Source: Rhinolophus ferrumequinum
Taxonomy: Eukaryota > Chordata > Mammalia > Chiroptera > Rhinolophidae
DNA length: 64,000 nt
Direction: 5' to 3'
NCBI RefSeq assembly: GCF_004115265.2
Contig: NC_046293.1
Location: 26,422,173-26,486,172 of the forward strand
Part shown: positions 35,640 to 46,780 of the stretch, in pieces
Layout of the letters: each line of letters begins with the position of its first letter
Numbering within the stretch: the first letter of the stretch is position 1
The notes under the pieces: generated by a model
What the model saw: only the letters and a program-made list of their open reading frames with translations
Told to the model about the DNA's origin: nothing
The model's database searches: none
Program-made: the position numbers and the translations under genes

Positions 35640-38600
35640 TTTTAAAAAATATTTTTATTAAAATATAGCTAACATATAATATTAACTTGCGGTGTACACC
35701 AGAGTTAGTCAACATTTACATACCTAAAGAAATGATCACCAGAATAAGTCCAGCAACCACCTGACACTGTACCACACTATCACAATATTATTGACTATAT
35801 TCCCTATGCTGTATATTACATCCTCATGACTTATTTGTTTTATACCTGAAAATTTGGACCTATAATTCCCTTCACCTTTCCCCCCATTTTTTAATTTTTC
35901 AATTAGAGTTAACATTAAATATTATTTTATATTAATTTCATGTGTACAACATAGTGGTTAGACATTTTTATAATTTAAGTAATGATCTCCCAACTAGTCT
36001 ACCATATTTCCCCAAAAATAAGACCTAACCGGAGAATAAACCCTAGCATGATTTTTCAGGATGACATCCCCTGAACATAAGCCCTAATGCGTCTTTTGGA
36101 GCAAAAATTAATATACGACCCGGTCTTAGTTTCAGGGAAACATGGTAGTATCCACCTGACACTATCCATAGTTCTTACCATATTGTTGACTATATTCCCT
36201 ATGCTTTACTTTACATCCCCATGATTATTTTGTAACTAACAGTGTGTACTTCTTAACCCCTTTTTAATCCCTTTTTCAGGCTGTCCCCAACCCCCTCCCA
36301 TCTATCACATCAGCAAATCTAGCAACCATCTGACACCAGACATAGTTATTACAATATTACTGACTATAATCCTTGTGCTATACCCTACGTCCCCATGATT
36401 ACTGTGTAACAACAAATTTGTACTGCTTTATCCCTTCCCCTTTTTGCACTCACCCTCAACCCCCCTCCCATCTGGTAACTATTAATACGTTCTCTGTATC
36501 TATGAGTTTGTTTCTGTTTTGTTTGTTTAGTTTGTTCTTTAGATTCCATATGTAAGGAAAAGTACATTGTTCTGTCTTTCTCTCTTACACTACACTCAGC
36601 ACAGTACCCTCCAAGTCCATCCATGCTACCAAAGATGGCAAGAATCCGTTCCCTTGAATGGCCGAACAATATTGCATTGTACATATGTACTATCTCCTCT
36701 TTATCCAATCTTCCATTGACAGACACCCAGGCTGCCTCCACATCTTGGCCATTGTAAACAGTGCTGCAATGAACATATGGATGCACATGTCCCCTCGAAG
36801 TAGCATTTGGGTTTCTTCAGATAAATACCCTAAAATGGGATTACTGGGTTCTTCTCTTTTTCTCTTGTTATAGCCTTTGTTTTAAAATCTATTTTGTCTG
36901 GTATAACTATGGCTACCCCAGCTTTTTTTGGTTTTTTTTCATTTCCATTTTCATGAAATAACTTTTTCCATCCCTTTACTTTCCATCTGCATTTTTCTTT
37001 CAATCTGAAGTGATGCTCTTGTAGGCAGCATATGTAAGTGTTTTGTTGCCTTATTCATCCAGCCCTCCTATGTCTTTTCAGTGGAGCATTTAATACATTT
37101 ATATTTAAAGTAATTGTTGATAGATGTGTAGTGATTGCCATTTTATTCATAATTTTGATCTTTTTTTTCCATCTTACAGAAGTCCCTCTAACATTACTCA
37201 TAAGCTGGTTAGGTGGTGATGAACTCCTTTAGCTTTTTCTTGTCTGAGAAGCTCTTTATCTGTCCTTCATTCTAAATGACAGCTTTGCTGGATAGACTAA
37301 GCTTGGTTGTAGGTCCTTGCTTTTCATCACATTGAATATTTTGTGCCAATCCCTTCTGGCCTGCAAAGTTTCTAGTGAGAAGTCAGCTGACAACCTAATA
37401 GTAGCTCCCTTGTAAGTTACTAGTTGACTTTCTCTTGCTGCATTTAGAATTTTCTCTGTCTTTAACCTTTGCCATTCTAGTTATAATGTGTCTTGGTGTA
37501 GGCCTGTTTGGGTTCATCCTGTTTGAGAATCAACATGCTTCCTGGACTTGTATGTCTGTTTCCTTCACCAGATTAGGAAAGTTTTCAGTCATTATTTCTT
37601 CAAATAGATTCTCAAACACTTGCTTTCTCTCTTCTCCTTCTGGGACCCTATGATGAAGATGTTACACTTGATGTTGTCCCACAATCTCTTAAACTATCCT
37701 CATTTTTTGGAGTTCTTTTTTCTTTTTGCTATCCCAATTTGGTGTCTTCTGCTACCTTGTCTTCCAAATCGCTGATTCAATCCTCTGCTTGATTTAGTCT
37801 GCTGGTGATTCCTTCTAGAGCTTTCTTCATTTCAGTTATTGTATTCTTCACTTCATACTGGTTCTTTTTTATGGTTTCTTTGTCCTTTTTTATGCTTGCT
37901 ATCTCTCTATTGAAATTCTTACTAAGTTCCTTGAGCATCCTTATAACCATTGTTTTGAACTCTGTCTCTGGTAGACTGTTTGCCTCCATTTCGTTTAGTT
38001 CTTTTTCTGAAGTTTTCTCCTATTCTTTCATTTGGGAAGCATTTCTTTGTTTCCTCATTTTGGTTGACTCTCTGTGTTTGTTACTATGTGTTAGGTAGAT
38101 CTGCTATGTCTCCCAGTCTTGGTTGGGTGGCCTTATGTCTCCCCCATTGTGGCTGGTGGGGCCCTGGCAGTCTCCCTGATCACCTGCTCTGGGTCCTCCA
38201 CGAGTGTCCCTTGTGTGGGTTGTGTGTTCTCCCGTTATAGTTGAGCCTTGATTACTATTGGCACATCAGTGGGTGGTACTGATCCTCAGGTTGATTGTCT
38301 GTAGGATTTGGCCACTTCCACAGCTTATAGGCTACTGTGGGGGGGAGGGGCTTACCCCACTGAGTGAGATTTGCTACAGCAGACTCTGGTGCCTGTTGAG
38401 ACTGCTCTTTGTGTATGCCATTTATGGGGCTAATTGAGCGGTGCTCCGCTGTGGTCTGATGCCAAACTCCAAGTATGTTGGTTCTGGGGCCTCTTGGGGG
38501 CGGGGGGCTTTGGTGCAGCCCCAGGTCACCCACTGCCTGTGACTGGCTGGGGAGTACCTGGTAGGAACTACAAAGTGATCCATGGTTGGTCGCTGCCTGT

Positions 38601-39440
38601 TCTATACCTGGAGGCAAATGGGAGAGGCCACACTGTGAACTGAGGACTGCTGCCACCCATACGTGGTCTGGGGTCACGCCACAAAAAGGACACTCCAAGG
38701 TCTGCTGCCAGCTTCAGGCTCCCATCAGGTTCAGTCACTGATAAAACCTCCAGTGATATGCCAGTTAAGTGAGGCAGGGTCTCGGTGAGTCAGCAGACTG
38801 GAGCCTCAGAGCTCATCAGGACAATCAGATTCAGATTTGGCCTGTGGGGTTGGGCTCAACATAGGAAAGATGGTGGTGCCCATTGCAGGAGAGAAGAATC
38901 CCACACTGGGAAAATGGGGACTGTCCCTCCAGTCCTTGCCCCAAAGTTATGCAACTCAGTCTCTCCCCATATGTGTCCAATGCCCCCAGAGTCTCCGTCC
39001 CTCCACCAGGAGGAGTGCCTGCATGGGCCCTTTAAGAGGATGTCTGGGTTTCCTACAGCTTTCCATCCTACCCAATCAGTCAGAATCCCCACTGTTTTTG
39101 ACAGCCAGATGTTGTGAGTACTCCTCTTCTCAGCACCAGTACTCTGGGCTGGGGAGGCTGGTGTGGGGCTGGGGTCCCTTGTTCCTCTATGGAGAACCTC
39201 TATGGCCAAGATATTTTCATCCACCACACAGAGGTTTGGGGCTGACCCGTTTTGCGTCTCTGTCCCTTGTACCAGTCTTGATTTGGTTTCTTCTTTATAT
39301 CCTTAGTTATAAAACTTCTGTTCAACTAGACTTCAGATGATTCTCCAGGTTGATTATTCTATAATTTAGCTTTAATTTTAATGTGTTCATGGATGGAAGC
39401 CCACAGTTTATCTACTCTTCCACCTTGGATCTCCTCCCCA
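35640..39440 (-). mobile_element. LINE-1 with 5' UTR and ORF1 but most of ORF2 deleted
   Basis: Read on the minus strand from 39440: a GC-rich LINE-1 5' UTR starting gaggagatccaaggtggaag; ORF1 near 37990-37777 with coiled-coil residues (ETEFKTMVIRMLKELSKNFN, then EIASIKKD, then TEMKKALEGI); and the first part of ORF2 (about 37000-36860, the antisense of ctataactatggctacccca wording). There is then a sharp jump at about 36851 to the ORF2 C-terminal end and a long 3' UTR. The 3' UTR holds a repeated module (about 35754, 36158 and 36321). A MITE (36003-36145) is inserted in the 3' UTR. No complete frames remain. Confidence 0.82.
36003..36145. mobile_element. MITE with TTTCCCC inverted ends, TA-flanked
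   Basis: Ends CCATATTTCCCC and GGGAAACATGG, with TA on both sides (target duplication). The internal agccctaatgcgtcttttgg is shared with the copy at 16430-16690. Inserted in a LINE-1 3' UTR. Confidence 0.8.
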
Positions 39441-40909
39441 TGCATACTCTTCAGTAAGCCTTTCTTCCCCGCACCTGACCCCTCTGCTGTCTAGAATGAA
39501 GATGACTCCAAGGCAATCTTGGAAGCCACATATTCAAGATGGCAAACTTGTGTTCACCCCACTATTCTATGGGCTGGCTTTTATGTCCTGAGGAGTCAGC
39601 AGGAAACAGGATCGACATGATCTGTGCATTACAGTGTTTATATTCTACTGGGATAGCATGTGATTAAAAAGATATATATTAATCAGATGTGGGAAAGATT
39701 TATCTTAAGGTTTAGATAATGTTGTTAAATTTTCATAATACTAAGAATTAATATAGATGTGTAAATTCAGTTGTTGAACAAGGTTATACATTTTATTCTT
39801 CTAACAGAACTTGCTATCAAATTCATGGCAACACACTTTCTATTTCATCATTTTCCACAAGATTATAATAAAACATATCTTGAAGACTTTTCTTATAATT
39901 ATTACATAGACATCATAGATACCATGTTCATATATGCAGAAAGGTCATTGATTTATGATTTATGAATCATAATTTTTTGCTATTCTTACTTTGAAGATAG
40001 GAAAGATTTTAGTATTCTTATCTGATGTTTAAAAGAAATTTTTAGGTAGCAAGACGAAGAGGACTGGCAATTCAGAGGTCCCATGGTGGTTAAGGAAACT
40101 GAATACTTTGACAACAGTTTTTGATTTTAAACAAGGTCTTCTTAATTCAAAAAAATTTTTAAATGATTTTCTTAACTGTATATGGAAACATAACAACATT
40201 AAAAATGTCATTGTCATTTTTCTTTCTTCCTCATTCCTATTGTAGAACTTGATTTATTTCTAGCTTTCACTTACTTATATTAAATACAATAATATTTAGT
40301 ACAACTTATTGTGCATATATATAATTCTAAATATGTTTGTCACTCTTTAATTTTATTGTGTGCATCTTTTCTTAGCAACAATTCTGATTGCTCTCTATTA
40401 TCCATGAAGAATTCATAATGGAATAATGTCTATCCAAACATCCATCCTCATGTGTGATTTAGAACTGAATATCCTTACCACCCAAAAGATTGGATTTCAA
40501 ACAATAAAATCTAAGCACACTGTAGTATGTGTGCGATACTAAGTAGTGGAAAATAGCAATGATTTCTAAGATAATTTATCAGTCCCTAAAAAAAGCATAA
40601 ATATAGATCAAAAATTCTTCAATTGCAAGGTATATGTGAAATACTCATGGCCTCATAATCCTGAAAAATTTCTTACAATATTTTGTAAAATTAGATTGCT
40701 TACCTGAAAATAATAATATAGTGACCTTATAGTCTTTCTTGTATTTTTCATAAACATACATACATATATATTTTTGTGATAAGCTTAGGTAAAAGATTTT
40801 CTAGGTAAACCTTACCCAATTATATACACATTAGGAAAAACAGTAGGAAGCACAAAATATTACAGACTCCATCAGTTTGTTTTCTGCTAAAAGATACATG
40901 ATGCCCAAC

Positions 40910-41824
40910 TTATTTCCTTCCTTTCAGCCAGCACCTCAGCTGCCACAGAAATGACAGGAAGGCCTGTCTTAGTTTCTTGTTTCCCCAAATCAGGATAAAT
41001 GAATGGCCTGAAGGATACAAGATTCCAAGAGCTTGGCAAAGCATGGGAAATGGTTTGTTCTTCAGAGTATTAGAACTCCAAACTGAGAAGATTAGAGTCA
41101 CAAAGTAAATAGCAAAAAGCAAGAAAAAGGAGATCACAGTTTGCATGGCTCTGATGTGGACCTTGATGCTGGGATCTCGGGATCCTTTGCCACTGAGCTG
41201 CATCTTCTTGACATGTTTCCACAGGGAGAAGATTAACAACACAAAAGATGTCAGAGACACAGTAAAGGGTATGACATTTGCTAGTGTGACTTCAGTCATA
41301 TTTGAAAGGTGCACAATGTCCCTCAATTTGGTCTTCCAAGTGATGTTTCCTTCATATTCATTCCTCTGCATTGTTTCATCTGTGCTCACGACTGCAATAC
41401 GAAAAACCAGGAAGACCAAAGTTCCCAACGGTATCATGAGAATTACTCTTTTAACTTTCCACTTTAGGTGAAGAAAAAGAAGGCTAGAGAAATTGGCTAT
41501 CTTGAGCAAATAAAATATGCTGAGGCTAGTAGCAAGCCAGAGGCTAAAATGGTTGCTTACTGACCAGACAATACAAACAATAATTCTTACTTCTAAACTG
41601 TATAAAGCTGGATTAAACACAGTTGCATACCAATTTATTACTAATACCCAGAGCAAACCTATCCTGGAGAGCGCCAGAGCAGTGAGAATTTGATGAGCTG
41701 AAGAGATCTTTTGTTTCTTGACCCAGTCAATGCAGTTCACCAGTGCTATGAAGACATTGGCAAAATTTCCAAGAACAAACTGTATCATTACTAGGATGGT
41801 AAAAATGTTTGGTAGTAAAGCCAT
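40910..41824 (-). CDS. Bitter taste receptor, TAS2R20/30/31/43/46 clade (304 aa)
   Basis: An intact single-exon receptor. Start [13 protein letters not shown] at 41824, one residue shorter at the N-terminus than the 9.2-kb paralogue. Marks: [13 protein letters not shown] in TM1, LALSR in TM2, [19 protein letters not shown] in TM3, KIANFS, glycosylation site NIT in [12 protein letters not shown]5 [25 protein letters not shown]7 [12 protein letters not shown]-terminus CWLKGRK. The N-terminal and central parts ([17 protein letters not shown]) match the 22.7-kb gene, while the last third ([30 protein letters not shown]) matches the 9.2-kb gene almost exactly: a mosaic. Both outer flanks belong to duplication copy B and so pair with the 22.7-kb gene. 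Confidence 0.95.
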   Translation of the reverse strand: MALLPNIFTILVMIQFVLGNFANVFIALVNCIDWVKKQKISSAHQILTALALSRIGLLWVLVINWYATVFNPALYSLEVRIIVCIVWSVSNHFSLWLATSLSIFYLLKIANFSSLLFLHLKWKVKRVILMIPLGTLVFLVFRIAVVSTDETMQRNEYEGNITWKTKLRDIVHLSNMTEVTLANVIPFTVSLTSFVLLIFSLWKHVKKMQLSGKGSRDPSIKVHIRAMQTVISFFLLFAIYFVTLIFSVWSSNTLKNKPFPMLCQALGILYPSGHSFILIWGNKKLRQAFLSFLWQLRCWLKGRK

Positions 41825-42029
41825 CGTGTCTAAAAAGGAAAAAGAAAAGAAAAAAGGCCCAATCTAATATCACTGGTTCGGATTCATTTAATATTCTGAC
41901 GTTAAGTTCCATGTGCAGCTGATTTCTAAATTTGCAGTAAAGTTCTTTTTTCTTTTCAATTCTGTGACCAATGTCAAGCAGGGAAGCATCAGGCCATGCT
42001 TAATAGATGAGTTCAGTGCTGTCTTTACT

Positions 42030-42056
42030 AAAAAAAAAAAAAAAAAAAAAAAAAAA
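42030..42056. repeat. Poly(A) run in TAS2R upstream flank
   Basis: Twenty-seven A residues absent from the paralogous flanks. They account for the slightly greater octamer distance of this gene. Confidence 0.9.
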
Positions 42057-42162
42057 TTCCCTTATAGCTCAAATTGACTCTTATTCATATAGTGTATGTA
42101 CCTGCCATGGGCTGGATTTCAAAACTCACATTGAAGTGAAAGCTGAATTCTTATTTGCTAGC

Positions 42163-42170
42163 ATGCAAAT
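42163..42170 (-). promoter_or_regulatory. POU octamer 339 bp upstream of TAS2R start
   Basis: A perfect ATGCAAAT in ATTTGCTAGCATGCAAAT. If the 27-bp A-run is discounted, the spacing is 312 bp, as in the other two clade members. Confidence 0.6.
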
Positions 42171-42497
42171 AAAGACATATTGTTTTGCTATTTTTCCTTG
42201 TTTAACTTCTCCATAATTTGTGTTCACCAACATTAATTTTTTGTTAGTAAAATTTTAAAACCCAATACATAGAACATACAGTGAATGTCTAAACTATTAC
42301 AGAGCTTGGTCATAACTAGGAGGATCGTCACTATGGATTATTTTTCTTTTTATACTAGAATTATGTAGAAAGTATTAAAGTTTTTCCTATCAAAGGTATC
42401 TAAAATTTTCTTGGGACCTCCAGGAAGGCCACTGCACACTAAAAGCTAATTGCTGATAACTAATACTTATGTATAACTTTATTGTCTACAAGCTTAT

Positions 42498-42499
<2 letters not shown>

Positions 42500-42531
<32 letters not shown>

Positions 42532-42552
42532 CACATCACATCACATCACATA
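42500..42552. repeat. (CA)n followed by (CACAT)n
   Basis: CA units to about 42530, then about four CACAT/TCACA units. It sits 676 bp upstream of the receptor start, matching CA repeats in the paralogous flanks. Confidence 0.95.
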
Positions 42553-43614
42553 TCACACAAATACACATACATCTCATGGATGGAACTATTGTCCTAGACT
42601 TTCCAAAATGTAAAATTAGTGTCAGGAGTTCATATAGGTTTAAATGCTGCTTTTCTCCCATGCAGACTTTTCTACCAATTATAAACACTATCAAACATAT
42701 CTTTCATGACAGTTTCCCTTTTGAGTCTATTTAATATTTAAATATTAATTAAAATATTCAGTATTTTGTAAATATCCTTTGGGCATGTCAAAAGAACCTG
42801 TATTTTCCATTGCAGATTCCAGATTTCCATATATGAATATTTGGTTTTATTTTTCTGTTTAATTCATTTTTGACTATTTAATTTTTTTAGGATTAATAGA
42901 TGTTAAAATCAGCTTCTACCCTTGGGTTTCAAAGTTTCAATTTTTATAGTATAATTGTTTTTAGAGAAGGATCTTAGAGCCGGACTGCCAGGGTGGAAAA
43001 CCCAGATTCTCTGCTTCATACATCTCTGACTTGGACTCTTTTAAAACTACTCTCTGCCTTACCAGTAAAAACTCAGACAAGAATGAAATGATACCCTCTT
43101 TGGGTGGTCTTTAAGAGGAGTAAGCATACTAGTTGTGCAGAGTGCTTTCAATTGTGTCTATCTGGTACAGATCAAGCAGGCACCAAGGAATGTTACTCAT
43201 TTGACACGTTTTTGATATTCAAAGTTGACCTGGGAGAACTTGCACTTATGAGTACAATGCAGAGGTTGAAAAACGAAAGATTTCCTCCTACAACTAAGAT
43301 AAGGGGAATAAATTGCCAAAATTATATTTTAAATTAATCAGAGAGCATGCAAGGAAGGAGGACCAACTGAACTAAGACCTGGAATGAAGAGAGTCTTTTT
43401 AGGTAAAGAGAGGATCTATATACTCAGCGCAATTCCTGCCCAATCCCAGCAGGCTCTATTTGCAGTGAGTGAAAACTCAGTCTGAAAATGTAGATGGAAA
43501 TACAAAGTACCCAGAATTGCCAAAATAAATTTTTTTTAAAGAACAAAGTTGGAGGATGAGTTCCTGATATCAAAGTTGACTCCTAGATTGCATTAATCAA
43601 GGTAGTGTGGTACT

Positions 43615-43994
43615 TTTGAAAAATTTTATTAAATTTATTCGGGTGACATTTGTTAGTAAAATTATATAGGCCTCAAGTGTACAATTCTATAATCATCTAT
43701 ATATTGCATTGTGTGTTCACCACCTGAAGTCAGATCTCCTTCCATCACCATATCCCCTTTACCCTCTTCTACCTCCCCGCCTCCCCCCTTAACTCTGGTA
43801 ACCACTGAACTATTGTCTGTGTCTGAGTTATTTCTTGTTTGTCTTGTTTGTTGCTTTCAATTTTATATCCCACATGAGGGAAATCATATGATTCTTGCCT
43901 TTTTCTGACTTATTTTGCTTAGCATGATAATAATCTCAATATTCATCCTGTCGCAAATGGCAGTATTTCATCTTTTCTTATGGCAGAGTAGTAT
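43615..43994 (-). mobile_element. LINE-1 3' end (bat type), antisense arm
   Basis: Begins aaatttattcgggtgaca and runs through the 3' UTR in antisense to actattccattgt near 43985. It forms an inverted pair with the next element. Both contain the same 3' segment, so simple twin priming of one insertion does not explain them. Confidence 0.85.
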
Positions 43995-44560
43995 TCCATT
44001 GTATGTATGTGTCAGCAATCCCTCTTCTGGATATCTACCCCCAAAATCGGAAAACGTTTATGCATAAAGATTTATGTACCCCTATGTTTATTGCAGCATT
44101 ATTCAAGGTGGCCAAGACGTGAAACAACCAAAGTGTCCTTTGATAGATAACTGGATAATGAAGATGTGGTACATACACACAATGGAATACTACTCTGCCA
44201 TAAGAAAAGATGAAATACTGCCATTTGCAACAACATAAATGGATCTTAAGATTATCATTCTAAGCAAAATAAGTCAGACAGAAAAAGTCAAACCATATGA
44301 TTTCATTCATATGTGGGATAGAAAACTGAAAGCAACAAGACAAAAGCTCATAGACACAGACAACAGTTTAGTGGTTGTCAGAGGGAAAGGGGGGTACATA
44401 GAAAAGGGTAAAGGGGGTCAAATATATGGTGATGAATATCTGACTTCGGGTGGTGAACACACAATGCAATATAGATAATGTATTATAGAATTGTACATGT
44501 AAAACCTATGTAAGTTTATTAACCAATGTCACCCTAGTAAATTTAAAGAACTACAAAAGA
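43995..44560 (+). mobile_element. LINE-1 3' end (bat type), sense arm
   Basis: It starts agcaatccctcttctggata, continues with the ORF2 end (gcagcattattcaaggtggc, ccaaagtgtcctttgatag), then tctgacttcgggtggtgaac and caatgtcaccctagtaaatt. Its last 350 bases are an inverted repeat of 43615-43994. Confidence 0.88.
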
Positions 44561-46204
44561 AAAAAGCATATAAATCTATTCTTAAAAGTAAAATGTGTAT
44601 TGCACATTTCAAAAAAAATTCCCATTTGGCATGTGTTTTTTTTTTGGTTTTGTTCTATTTTGTTTTAAACTCTTACTTGTGTTTCATCTCTTAGTAAAAA
44701 TATATTCCTTTCGCTTTTATTAGTTCAGCTTTATTTTTTTCACGTACAACTGTGTTTGAAGTTATTTTAACCATCTATGCCTTTAAATTTTATATGTATT
44801 AAACAGAGACAGATAATTACTTCGAGAAGGAAACTGTTTTGAGGCATAATTGGGATAATGCTTATCTTTAAATAAATGCCTTACATATAGTATAAACTCA
44901 AAATGTTGCCAGCTACTACCATTAAAATCATAATTATTACCTAAGGAGGAGTGAGCATATAGTCTGTTTCTTCTAATGCTGCCTGTTCGTGATTGAGAGA
45001 AAATAATCTAACTTCTGCTTGCTATAAGAAGACCTAAAAAAAACCAGACAATAGTTTCTGTAACCAATCAAGCTTTAATTTGGTTTAGTTCAATTTAAAA
45101 AATCTGGTGTTTCTGATCATTTTATTAGGACAAGAAGTATGCTATACAAATATTCAATATTGTGTGAAAGAAGGATGTGTGCATGTACAAAGCATAATAG
45201 AAATCAAAAGCTTAATTAAGTAAATATGGACAATATGCTATTTTTATTTTGCCATATACCCAGGGTAATTCACTACACAAACTGTGGCAAAAAGTTTTCT
45301 GAAAAGATGGGTTAAACTTATGGAAGAAAATATCTTTAAATACTACCTTTAAAATATTTCCTGATAGAATGGCCCACAGAGTGGCCTTGATTTGAATCTT
45401 TAAGCTACATCTTCCATTTTTTATTTTTCTCAGTAATATTACTATATCCATCCATATAACTTCAAAGACAGTAGTCCTCCCCTTTTAACATTTTCTAGGT
45501 CAAAGTAAGGGAATGCTTCTTTATAACTGCAAATGCTGAAGTTAACAAAAATACTTCATTAATTCTCTGCAGGGGAAAACATGAAAAATAAAAACAGAAT
45601 AAAGCATAAGAACACAATTTACACGTTATAGGTTTCAGTCCTACTATGGAAGCTCCCCTCTAGTGGAAGGAAGGGAGACAGGGAGGGAACTGATAATAGT
45701 TGTATTCTAAAAACAGACAAAAATATCTTGCAGCTGGGAAATTTTGCCTTTTGGTCCTCAGTAAGTTCTCACCCTACCCCCAAGATTACCCTGCTTTTTA
45801 AGTTTTCCTTACTTAGGAGCAAAGTTTTCTGATAAGGTGATAAGCAGAGTTGATGGACAGTTCTTGAAGAACAATACAGTTTGTCTACATCCTCACGTGG
45901 TATTCAGCACATTAAAAATGCTTCCGATTTTATACAATTTTAAAATTATACATTGTAAATTAACTGTAAATATACGTCTTTATTTCTAGACATATAGAAA
46001 AGGGTCTACTCCAGGGATATATTTTAGAATACAAGTCCAATGGAAGGGCACAGAAATAGATTTTCAAAACTTCCCTAACACTTAACATACTTATTTTCCT
46101 ATATCTTCCCTTTGAAGCTTTCTTTCTTCATTTGAAAGTGAAAATTATAATATTTGTATGGCTGTCCATGTTATATGAACTATGTATGACACATACGTAA
46201 ACAG
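44561..46204. other. Intergenic, upstream of SMIM10L1
   Basis: No gene recognised. 44815-44950 resembles a MIR 3' half (gggataatgcttatctttaa, ataaatgccttacatatagt). The rest appears single-copy. Confidence 0.45.
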
Positions 46205-46230
46205 CCCGTTCCGCACGTACCACGTGTTAA

Positions 46231-46671
<441 letters not shown>

Positions 46672-46749
46672 AACCTCCGGGGCCAGCCCAATGGCGCAGG
46701 AACCCGAGGCCCGGCGGCCAAGTGGCGTTACCGAGAAGAACCTCCGCAG

Positions 46750-46759
46750 TCTCGCGAGA
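46750..46759. promoter_or_regulatory. TCTCGCGAGA palindrome (BANP-type motif)
   Basis: A perfect 10-bp TCTCGCGAGA inside the CpG island, 79 bp after the SMIM10L1 stop codon. This motif is a known CpG-island promoter element bound by BANP and normally lies next to a start site. Its position downstream of the coding exon is odd and may mark a second or opposite-strand start. Confidence 0.6.
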
Positions 46760-46780
46760 GTGCCTGGGCGCCCTCCGGGG

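Larger units (their letters stand above)
39555..43615. repeat. Segmental duplication, copy B
   Basis: Partner of 21280-25170 (landmarks given there). It begins just after the 5' end of the LINE-1 at 35640-39440, and is cut on the right, inside an old LINE-1, by the inverted LINE-1 pair at 43615-44560. Confidence 0.85.

Noticed and set aside
38255-39340. Several open frames of 110-167 codons on both strands
   Set aside because: They lie in the GC-rich LINE-1 5' UTR and have no protein motif; composition explains them.
43615-44560. Twin-primed single LINE-1 insertion
   Set aside because: The two arms overlap in LINE-1 coordinates and both include the 3' end, which twin priming does not produce.
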